DNA of 64,000 nucleotides from Stromatinia cepivora (lineage: Eukaryota; Ascomycota; Leotiomycetes; Helotiales; Sclerotiniaceae), in NCBI GenBank assembly GCA_014898415.1, contig RCTD01000003.1:124001-188000 (forward strand), read 5' to 3'. The translations under genes and the position numbers were made by a program. Each line of letters starts with the position of its first letter. Within the stretch, counting starts at the first letter, position 1. Positions 46,602 through 57,123 of the stretch are shown here, piece after piece. The notes under the pieces were generated by a model. That model did no database searches, was not told the origin of the DNA, and saw only the letters and a list, made by a program, of their open reading frames with translations.

Positions 46602-47764
46602 TCACCCCCCACCGCCCTTAAACAAAACCACCGGTTCCTTCATCTTATTCCAAAAAACCTTACAAGCATCCATACTCGTAAGAATATAAATCGTCGCATT
46701 CCAAAATCCCTGCAGCGGCAATACAAACACCGAAATATACTGAAGCGACATATTAACCATGCCCGGATAACAAATCGAATATATACGATTGGCAGTTGAT
46801 GGAATCCATGTTATCATCATGGCGAGGAAGAATAGGAGGGAGACTTTTGCATAGGCCCAGAGAGCGGCGTTGGCTTGTTTGTTGGGGGCGACGCTGTTCC
46901 TTGATTGTTGGGCTGGGGGGAGTCCGGGTCTGGTGGTAGTGGTGGAAGTTGTTTCTTCATGAGTTTCGTTGGTTGTTGGGAGGAGTTCTGTTTGAGAGGA
47001 TTTTTCCTTGCGGGTTTTTGGTAGGGAGTCAGGTGAGATACGCTGATTTGCTTTCACAAGCTCTTGTCTTTTGTCATAGATCTTTTTGCCCGCCACGGCG
47101 TAGATCATAATGGTTATGAGAATAGTAATCCTTCGAAAGATCAGTCAAATCCAAGCCAGCAATAAAAGCGCAAACATACCAAACCGGCACATAGAAACTC
47201 CAAAGTCTCCACCAAGTCCATTTAGAATCAATCCAACACCATGAGATGGCACTCCCATACATATATCCCTTTTCACGTGTATGCACGAAAAAGAAGACGA
47301 AAGCGGGTATGAATGGAATACCATAGCATATGAGTATATACCATTTTTCCAATTGACGAAGCTCGACAACATCGAAGTGGAAGAAAAATGCAAACATCAC
47401 GTTACAAGCCATAGCCAAGGTCCAGTAAGCATCAGCTGGGAGAAACCTTTCATTTTTTTCAGATTTGCTCCATCATTTTTGAATAAAAGAGAGAGACTTA
47501 CATCTGAATAAGAAAAGCCTGAAATTGACAAAACCTCCCATCCGGCTTCTCAAGAGCAGATCTCGAAATCAGCGTCGCCAAATTCGTAAACAAATTACCA
47601 AGCGAAGCATAAAATACCAATCGATTGATAGGTTTGCGAAAAGCGGTGGTGGTGAGAAACGTAATGATTATGAAGAAACATCCTAGGAGGGATATACCGG
47701 AACATGTTCGTTCTATTGCGTCGATGGTTTCAAATTCATGACTGGTTATGTTCTCGGCATTCAT
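46602..47764 (-). CDS. cAMP-receptor-like G-protein-coupled receptor
   Basis: Exons are 47764-47502, 47446-47180 and 47130-46602, giving 352 residues with seven hydrophobic segments. The N-terminus is short (MNAENITSHEFETIDAIERT) with one N-glycosylation site. TM1 is GISLLGCFFIIITFL, TM2 is LVFYASLGNLFTNLATLIS with the helix-1/2 loop RKPINR, TM3 spans DAYWTLAMACNVMFAFFFHF and TM4 is YILICYGIPFIPAFVFFF. After GSAISWCWI come TM5, a loop of about 70 residues rich in Thr/Gln, TM6 (VSLLFFLAMMITWIPSTANR) and TM7 (QYISVFVLPLQGFWNATIY). The pattern matches the Dictyostelium-cAMP-receptor-like class of fungal receptors, which signal through heterotrimeric G proteins at the plasma membrane. The ligand is unknown. 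Confidence 0.85.
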
Positions 47765-49250
47765 TTTATGGCTGATGGGTTGGAGTTGGAGAGGGAATTT
47801 GTGGAGACGAGGTGCTTAGGGGATAGGATGTATAGGTTGTGTAGATGTAGTAATAATAGCGGAGGAGGAGAATGGTGATGCTTAGGTTGAGGGCGAATTT
47901 GCAATCTATTGAAAGAAGGAAAGGAGGGTTTTTCGTTTTCATAGGTAACGAATGTTTATCTATTAGGTATAATATTGGATATAGGAAGCAAATCTGTAGG
48001 GTGATATTCGTGAGTGAGTCGATGGTGTTTCGAAATGACTGGTCTTTTCGAAATTGGAAGCCACGGGGCAAAGAGCTGGTTAGATACCTTGCACAGCACC
48101 TTCCTTAACACATGAAATAGATAAATTAAAGAAGAGGAAAAATGAAAAGCTATGTGACGATAGCCAGAGACGGCCAAGCCGTTGTAATTGAGCAATATTG
48201 AGTTCACTCAATCTGAATGACGAAAGAAATTTGAGGGAGATATTAGACAGAGAAGGATGGCAGATTGTGAAGATAATTTTCGCGTTTGAATTTTGCCTTT
48301 ATTGAGAGAGGAAGTGACGATGAAATTGTGTGAGGATTGAAATGAAAATGAACAGCATCGTGGAATTCATCATGCCTCCGGTTGATAGGCTACAAGGGCC
48401 TGGTTTCGAACGAAGTTATGATTCATTATCTTTCAAAGGAAACAATCCTTACCCTCAACCACCTCGTAGAATCATGTATTCGTATTAAAAGATCATAGTG
48501 GGCGATAGTTGATCTATAGAAGAGCGAAATACGGCAGCTTCTTGACCAAGTCAATAAAACCTCTCCTATAAGTCATTGAAGGGTGTGGCTTTCATCTTAA
48601 AGCTCGTACAAACACGTAAAATTTATATCTTACTGTCCTTTTTGTTGATTTAGACTTCACTGAGGAGGAAAATGAAGCCTTCCTACCTTCTTGCTATCAC
48701 CATTATGCATAAGAAGAGTCTGCACAACAGTTTTAGTCTACTTCACCAGTCATGAGCGGCCGTATAATCATTTCTCTCTACTACAGATATGGTAGCAGGG
48801 GTAAATTGTCATCATAGCATATACTAAGAACATGTCGCAAGGAATGACCACTACAAACTATATAGTTAGCTGAGATTATAGTGGTACTTTTACGTCAGAT
48901 AGCATGAATGTCTCGTGCGGGAAGTGTTTGTATTAGTTTGCATGAACATATGGTCAACATCATTACTTGTTTGCTGCATTGTTCCTACCCCTGGCTTTCA
49001 GAGTATGCTAAATTTGTTTCGAAAATGCAAGTATACATTGATGAATGCTACACCAATCGGGTGATCTTTCAATTCCATGATAAGGAAGCAAGATTGTTTG
49101 ATATGATGTATATAAACCAGAGCTAGCACTACAACAGTTTTAAAGCCCCGCACTTGAGATAACTTTGCATTGTCTTTGTACAGCTAAACATTGAATCATT
49201 CTAAATACTAAACGGAGAGTAAGCTATCTGCACTTGGGAAGGTTGGCACC
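47765..49250. other. Intergenic, no gene seen
   Basis: Promoter side of the receptor gene followed by AT-rich spacer. Short frames only. Confidence 0.5.
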
Positions 49251-50260
49251 ATGGCAAAAGATAGCCCCAGTGCTGGCACTGCCGAACATAAAGCAAATGT
49301 CATTCGAAGTGCGAAGGAGGAGATCCTGAAAAACTTCGAAGAATACCCGGGCATGCGAAGAGAATATTAATCCCTATCTTATCGTCCACAGATTATATGG
49401 AGGCGCCCACTTCTCTTTCGAGATTCCACAATCGTGGACTCCAACGATTTCAAGGAACAATATACTGCTCCTAGTATGAGGTGAGCTAAAGGATGATAAT
49501 TATGGATACATTGTAGTAAATCGTGAAGCTGACACAAAACTAGAGATCCACGGCAAGAAATGGTCAAGATTAATGTCCTCGATATAGTCGATGAAGGAGA
49601 GCCAGGAACCTCGTTTCATGTCCACAAAACATTGATCTGCCACTACTCACCTTACTTCAAAGCTAAATTCAACCATCCAGTATCGAAAGAAAACGGGGTG
49701 CAATCAGCCGATATTCGCCACACATCCAAAGAACCTTTCGGGAGATTCATAGAGTGGATTTACACACAGGAGCTTCGTGATACAAGCAATAGTAAAATGG
49801 ACGAATGGAGTGATGAAGAAGAGGAGTCTGCGGGTAAACGGAGCAACAAAAGAATTTTGAGGCTACTATAGAGGGTCTTATTGATCTTTGGATTCTTGCA
49901 GATGACATCCAAGTTCCCGGGCTTCAAAATCTCGCCATTGATGCTTTAGAATATCATAGAGACTGGCTCTGTCGCATTAAAGCTGAGCAGCTAGGGGCGT
50001 TGACTGAGCATATCTATGAACTTACAGAGAAGGATAGCAAGCTCCGCCGATGGTTTTTCAGTTCTTTAGCCGCCTTATCTCTATCTGGATACTTAAAACG
50101 CTCCCCAGAAAAAGCTGCTAATGAAATTCAAAAATTTATAGACGCCTCTTCTCCAGCTGATGATCTAAGCATTCATGAGAATACCATGCGAAAACGAGCG
50201 GAAATGATGCAGTTTTATGTTGAGGATCCAGAGATGTCATTACAGACTGAGACCAAGTAG
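49251..50260 (+). pseudogene. BTB/POZ-domain protein, frameshifted
   Basis: The recognisable BTB part starts near 49560: FHVHKTLICHYSPYFKAKFN, then EPFGRFIEWIYTQEL, the usual BTB order. At about 49850, in an A-rich stretch, the coherent frame moves by one base. From there TIEGLIDLWILADDIQVPGL runs on to the stop at 50260. A related intact copy at 51498-52777 reads TKLIDLWFLADKVMIPEL without interruption, so the shift here looks like an inactivating indel. Upstream, 49251-49370 encodes a 39-residue open stretch (AKDSPSAGTAEHKANVIRSA) that may be a former first exon. If both BTB segments are still made separately, neither would be a full protein. Confidence 0.6.
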
Positions 50261-51008
50261 TGGTTGAGTAGGAAACGTTTCAGAGGATCGTCAAAAAGGG
50301 GTTAAGGAGGAGGGCCTTCGCTTGTTGGCCTAGCCATAGCACTCTAGTAGTTAGCTAAAAGAGAAGATCTGCGGGTTGCTGAGGTTGAACTTACTGACAC
50401 TTATTTTTTTGTGAGAATTCCTATTGAAGAACAAAATTTGTCAGTCTCGAGGAAGGCAGAGAATGAGACATCAGACGAGAGATGGAATAGGGGTAGCTTC
50501 ATCTCGGACTTAACATGTTAATAATACCGATTGGGATTGAATTCTCTTAATGAATTCACCGACTGCACAGCCTTGAACATATGGTAAGTTCATGATGTTG
50601 TTTAAGTCTTCAATCTGTGACTGAGTTTTATCACCTTATTGTACATACCATTGGCATATCGTAGTCTTAGCTATAGTTAGATCAAATCGATTATGAATTT
50701 ACTACTACTACTATCACCTTGTCCAGGCTTTGTACAACTCTTTTGATACGGCTCTTTCGTAGTATAGCTTCTTTAATACTCTATTTTACATCAAAATTAC
50801 GACAAAATAGCTTCTCTGGAGTCGGTTGTATCCATTCATCTAAAGAAATCGATTAAAAAAGTTGCTTTGGCAGCTTCTGGAAGATAATTTGTTCTACGAC
50901 CGCGGTTCTTGAAGGAACCTCTTCGATCCTTTATACCTTTTAGACACCGTTCATCCCTCAGCAACTTCTATTACTGCTAATGCGTAGTATTACGCTCTAC
51001 GGTATCTG
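50261..51008. other. Intergenic and leader of the second BTB gene
   Basis: No gene recognised. The 3' part is probably transcribed as the 5' UTR of the gene starting at 51498. Confidence 0.4.
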
Positions 51009-51084
51009 GTAAGCACCAAAATGACTCCCAAATAACCTCTTCTCCATCTCGTCGGCGCTGCTAACATGATTTTTCTTCTTTCAG
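51009..51084 (+). other. Predicted 5'-UTR intron 1 of the BTB gene
   Basis: GTAAGC donor, GCTGCTAAC branch-site sequence at about 51057-51065 and a TTCTTTCAG acceptor, 76 bp long. It is followed 87 bp later by a similar unit. Confidence 0.5.
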
Positions 51085-51171
51085 ATCTATACCACGCGCT
51101 TTTCTCTCGAACTTTCCAGACAAACACCTGAGCCGTACCTCTAATCTTCCTTAAACTCACTCAAACTACTT

Positions 51172-51256
51172 GTAAGTAGATATATTATATTCTTTAGTCC
51201 CTATAAACCTTTTTCACACCTCTTTGGCGCCGCTAACTCGAGTTTTAATCTTCTAG
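51172..51256 (+). other. Predicted 5'-UTR intron 2 of the BTB gene
   Basis: GTAAGT donor, GCCGCTAAC branch-site sequence and a TCTTCTAG acceptor, 85 bp. Its 3' half (GGCGCCGCTAAC, then a T-rich tract, then AG|ATC) parallels intron 1, and the downstream exon sequence CGCTTTTCTC also recurs. This suggests a local duplication. Confidence 0.5.
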
Positions 51257-51497
51257 ATCGTTCTTACGCTCGCTTTTCTCGAATTATTATTCCGCCGCAA
51301 ATTCAATAGTACTTTCTCCAGTACTATCAATTACTGTTATAGAACCTCGAGTAGGTCTGATATCTCCTTTAGTTCTAATGAAATGAGCTAACTTGGCTTT
51401 AGAAGCATTTGCTACGCAATTCGGTCCTCTCCATAACACAAATCCGACTTCCTGCAACGGATTTGAAACAATACAAGAATAATAAACATCCGCAGCC

Positions 51498-52777
51498 ATG
51501 AACAATAACCCGAACAACTGGCAGTTCAATTTTTCCCTTCCCGTCACTTTCCCTACTCTTCCAAGCAGTCCAGGTCGAGGCCAGTATGTCGGTGGCTATA
51601 ATACTGGCGGAGGCCTACAAATGACTGTTGGGCCTTTCCGATCTTATAGTCATGTTGTCAGGGATTTCCTAAGTGGAAACCTATCTGCTTCACCACCTCC
51701 TCCTGTTCTCAGAGCTTTCTCTTCCCAACATAGGACCGCGAATTCGAGGTTTACAGATATGCTTAGCACCCCTCCTGTCCAACCTAGTCTTGATACTGTA
51801 TCTGCTGGTGATACTAGTACTCACGAAGCCATCCGCAGACTAACCCGTCTCGAGCTAACGGCGGCGGATCGTAGGCCAGCTCCTACTTGGGAGTACGTGT
51901 TACCTTCTCCCTCTCGAAATGCATCTATTCTCCCCTCAAACTTAAGTACTAATCTCTTTATAACAGTAATGTTTCCATGGATATGGTGACTATATACATC
52001 AAAGGCGAAAACGGCTCAGTCGACGGCCCTCCTTTTAACCTCCACAAGTCCTTCTTTACCCACCTCTCTCCGTACTTCGAAGCGGTCTTCAATTCTGGAT
52101 TTGCCGAATCTGAGACCCAAACCTTACATTTCGCGGAGTCTAACCGCGAGATATTTGCCATGTTGGTTGATTGGGTCTATAAGAAGGATCTCAAAGCTCT
52201 CGCTACGTTTGAATTCGATGATCGTAAGAACCTTCCCGTCGGTATCGGACTTAGCGCCCTTCAGGGCAATGACCTGGAGGAATATATCATGAAATCTCAG
52301 GAAACAGCCTTTGAGCATACCACAAAGCTCATTGATCTCTGGTTTCTTGCAGATAAGGTAATGATTCCGGAGTTACAAAATGCTGCTCTTCAGGCTATTG
52401 AGCTACTCCGTTTTTTCGCTCCTTTACAAGGAGTTCCAGCGGAAATCTCTCGTGCAGTCTATGATAAGACACCAAAAGGTTCTCCTCTACGATTGTATCT
52501 TGCTGAAACCACTCTGCGTCGCTTGCATCCCAAGTCTGAGGACGAAGGCGGGGACTTCCACCCTGATATGTTGGTTGATATCTTCAATTTAGTCAAGATT
52601 ATTGGTGCTGATGCCAAACTACGCCATTATGGGTTATCTGAGAAGGCAATGGAGTCTTACCTCGCGGCTACTAAGGGAGATAGTCACCTTAAAAGCAATC
52701 CTATCGTTACTGCCCCCCTTGCAGATGAAATTTGGGTCAGTCTCTGGGAGCTTAGAAGAAATGCGTTGAAGTTTTGA
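51498..52777 (+). CDS. BTB/POZ-domain protein
   Basis: Exons are 51498-51892 and 51967-52777, joined across a 74-bp intron (GTACGT..AACAG), giving 401 residues. The first 135 are Pro/Ser/Gly-rich and disordered. The BTB domain follows at about 140-235: MVTIYIKGENGSVDGPPFNL, HKSFFTHLSPYFEAVFNSGF, REIFAMLVDWVYKKDLKAL. A helical region comes next (LIDLWFLADKVMIPELQNAA), then a C-terminal part with WVSLWELRRNALKF. No Kelch, MATH or zinc-finger domain is present. BTB proteins of this type are common and expanded in filamentous ascomycetes and may act as dimerisation modules or Cul3 adaptors. The specific role here is unknown. A broken relative lies 1.2 kb upstream. Confidence 0.85.
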
Positions 52778-55700
52778 AGATATTTGACGCAAATATAGAC
52801 AGATTTGACGGGGTATTGGCTAGATTAGAGGCGCATTCTGGTTATCTTGGAGTAATTATTATACTTTTTAAGATCATCTTTGGCTAAGAAGGCTGGGAAA
52901 GACTAAGTTTGGCGAGATAGTAGCTTGTCTGAGAACAATTTAGAACAATTTCCATCGCAATTTTATTATGCTGATGAAGTGAAATGAGTACAAAATACTT
53001 GACTTGCAGGGATTTGCATCAAAAAATCAATGTTTATGAAGTGAAGTGATCAAAATCGAGCCTACTTTGAAAATTTCCCCGGTTTTAAGGATGAAGCGTT
53101 GTGTTTTGCGGGACTTGGAGAGACTTCTGCATAAAAATGAGTGAAATTGGTGGACTCAGAGAAAAGGCACCTCAGATGAAGGTGAAACCTCCCGACTTGG
53201 ACGAATTTACCACAAACTGAGTTTAAAATGTTCATCAAATGAAGGCAAAAGTACGTGACTTGAAAATTTTTGACCGCAAAAAGCATCCAAATGTTCAAGT
53301 AATTTGGAAAATGTAAGATGGAAATGCTTCGATGTTCAAGACTCAGATGCAGATTGAAAGACTATCGTCCGACATTTTAGGAAGCAATATGTCTTATATT
53401 TGCCATCGACATAGGTATTTGAGGAGTTTTGGAAGGATGTTGGATGGCCAGTATCTGAATGTTTGAATTAATGAGAAATATCCAGATATTATCATCCTGC
53501 TCATAAGACGATGATACCCTAAATGTTGAGAATTAATTTTGATATCTGAAGTGTTTTAGAATAAAGACAATTCAATGCTAAGGCATTACCTTATCTTCCT
53601 AATGAAAGGATATCGAATGTTTAGAATAGCACAGTTCTTTGTGAGATTTAGAGTTTGAATCTTATGACTATCGGACAGGGAAATCTTTAATGGCTATAAA
53701 GGGATGGTATATGTAATGATTATTATTTAATCCATTCAAAGAGGTTGTACTAAATCTTAAGTTTTAGTTTGTGTATTTGTTTGGAAGTCTTAGGAATATC
53801 AATTAAGAATGACCTCAATAATCAACATCAAAACTGATATAGATGTACTACTATCTAGTCTTTGAAACAGCGATGAGTTTATTCTGTAGGTGATAGTCAA
53901 ATTCTTAAAGTTTTAGTTTATGTTCTTGGATACTAACAATATAATGATTCTAAAAAATCGAAACTCAGGTCAACTCTTAATCACCCACTATTATAATTTC
54001 AATAAGTATAATTGAGAAGTAGCTACCAAAGTTGAAACGTAACAAAAGAAATCTATAATTCCAAAGATGTGTGATGAGAGTTCTTCTAATATATTCAAAG
54101 CAAACGGACAATAGAATATAGTCATTGAATTATTTGAGTGATAATAGGTTTGATGTTGAGAGCTAGATCATGCATTAGTTGAAGTTTAATCTACCTCGCT
54201 TGAATTCTTAAATGTGAGTGGACTCGTTGATTGTAGTAGAATAAAGGATTTATACACTCTCATTTAGTTGAGATCACCAAGAAAATGTACGAGACTACTC
54301 ATATCCAAATTAAGCACTTCGGAAACTTCCAATTATAATTCTAGCAGTTTAAAGTGAGAGTCGTATTAATGATGAAAATAAAGTAATGAGCATTTTCCAG
54401 ATATCCTGGAGAAAAATAGACTTCATCTTGATTACAAGACTCAAAATCTCGCTTTCTAGTTTTCTCCTATATAGAATAAAAATGATTTGAATATTTACAA
54501 TCAGATTTATATTTCAACAACTCTTGTTTGATGATGTAAGACCAAAGACTTCGAATATTGAAACTTGTTTGGAAAATTCAAAAGAAAAGTTCAGTACACC
54601 CTTAGAAAAAAAGGCAGTCTGAATCTTCAAATCTTCAATTCCCGAAACTTGTCATGATGACTTGTTTAAAGACATATATAGCCACAACTCGGATATCAAA
54701 ATCCAAGTCGTTGAGCATTCACCAAACACTTAATTTTCATAGGCTTTTCACTTAGTCAAAACCCAGATTTAAGTGAGTCCTGGGCATAAAGATGAATTAT
54801 GATGTCATGAAGGCAGATATCTGGAGTAATTGAAAATGTATTCTGCTCAGAAATAAAGATGTAATGTGAATGAAATCGTCCGCTCATCACCTTTCAACTT
54901 AATTAAAATGCATAAGGTTCTAAAAAGCTCGAGGCTTATTTGGAATAATCTGGATGTTCGCTTTTGGGCTGAACAATAAATATCTTTCTTATGTTACAGT
55001 CGGCCCTTTCATCCTTTTACATGATGACCTCCTTCAACTTAAAGCTTTTAGAGTTTACATTTTAGAATTTTTGCTCTCAAGCCTGAAATCAAAAGTTTTC
55101 GCTCACTGGCAATGCTGGCACCATCTTTCTTTGGCTTGAGACTCGTGTCATAAGAACTGTTTGTCTGCTTGACCTTCACCCAATAATCCTCTCCGAACAT
55201 TTTGTCACGGCCATATTAAGCTTTGATGTCTTTAAAGGATTCGATTGTAGTCAAATGTAGATCCTCTCTTCCTTATCTTCAGGTGATATCACTCGATGCT
55301 GATAATATTTTAATGGATCCAATACAGATATCTGTTGCTACTTCACCTGGCTGTGATGTTGGCATTTTGCAGTCGAGGGCACAACTTTTGGTGAATCAGC
55401 TAGCACCAGATTCTTCGGCCTTGGTTTTCCAAAAGAAACCACATATATGCCAGGAAACAAGGTAAACAATTATTAATTTGAACTCGGCAAGTATTGCGTA
55501 AGTTCTCGCTTGGAGCCCAGGATAAATTGTGTATCTGATGAAAATTTACATCCAACCACTCTCATCTTTCAATCCCCAGACTACTGTCATCTAGCCCCGA
55601 AACAATTATCACTCTAAGACATATTCCAGATCAAAAACGCTGCAAGCCAATCAACTTAGTCAAAGCAGCTTATCTGATTGACTCAAGCGTATCATTACCG

Positions 55701-57123
55701 TGGCTCCACCACTTGAGCTCCTGGACATCTCACCGTGACCAGGGCTTTCATGATGAGCCGTGCAAATACAGAAGGAAGGTCGTGGAATATTTTGAGTCCA
55801 CAACTAAATTGACTGCCAACTCGCATATGGATTGCGTCTTCATTCACTCAAATTCCCACACTCCTTTGCGGCCTCTTTCGTTCAAAACAGATCGTAGACC
55901 AGGTCCGAGGCAAACACAAGAATGAACTTTCGTGTCTAAAACTATGGAATCCACCTAATCACTAAAGCAAGGGTGTGGAAGGATCATCAGAGTGCATGTG
56001 ATATGGTTACTCATGGATTCCAAGCCAGAAATACTCTCATCAGTATATTTCCTGTGTCTTCAGACTAAACATTCGTCTCCTATGATTCCAATAATCTCAT
56101 ACCCACAAGTCAGCTGACATGGCCCATTCTTGGAATCCATAAGTAATTCACTCTCAACGAAACCACCGAGATGGAACGACAGAGGCAACACTGAAGTGCA
56201 GCAGCCGAGAACACCCGGCTAGTATGATTTAAACTCTTTCAGGTAATTATGAGCTTCTTCCTAAATAGTGTAGATGAAACAAAGAAAATACTCAATCTCA
56301 AAACTTTTCGATGAGAACTCAAACACTCTTTTGAATTTGACCTAATCTTTTCCTTTTGATCATGAAACTCATGCGGGAATGTAATAATATTCCTTCAGAT
56401 CAACTAGATGATGAATCTATCCTCCATATAGTTCAATAACTGCGTTTGGAGATGCTGAAATAGCACAATGCTTTGGTAGTCTGTAGCAGTGTGTCTCGGT
56501 CAGCAACATAATGGTTGGAGCCCTAGAAATTCTCCCCAATAATGTCGGCATGATTGCCCCAACATAAGCTTCACAATTTTTACAGATCCTCTGGAAAACT
56601 TCTGTAATCAGAGTTTCTTGCAATGTGGAGATTTCCCGACACTTCTCGTCCCATGTGAGAATGTTCCATAATAGAGAGTTGACTCTTTTGCTTTGAAGTA
56701 TTCAATGAGCTTTCCACAATTGTGTGTTCGGTTTGTTTCAAATTGAGGTTAGGCGTTTGCGTAGGCTCGATCTGTCAGCCCTTGAAAGAGCTAAGCTGCC
56801 TAGATTAACGCCTTGACTTGGGTCTTTTTACCTGTATAGGACCTTTGTGGGACGTGAATTCTTGTAGGGAGTATCATCATATGCTTCAATGTCAACAATG
56901 GATCGATACTATGCTGATACTCTCAATGCTACAATGACGACTCAGGATTGAGAATAAAAAAGCGTAGATGTGCTTACACTTGCAGAGTTGAAAGATACAA
57001 AGAGAGTTAATTCTTCCAGAAGTCGGATGTTAAGCTCCTTCTAGAAGGATAGAAATTGTATATTATACCCACTCACCAGCCGAAAAGCTGGATTATGGTA
57101 AGCAAGAAAGGCTTCTTCGATCA
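52778..57123. other. 4.3-kb AT-rich gene desert
   Basis: No frame in this stretch exceeds about 80 codons, and none has a recognisable domain. Composition is AT-rich, most strongly between 53.4 and 54.9 kb. Fragments such as 55223-55465 (VISLDADNILMDPIQISVAT) look faintly protein-like and could be relics. I saw no inverted or direct terminal repeats that would define a transposon. Confidence 0.5.
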
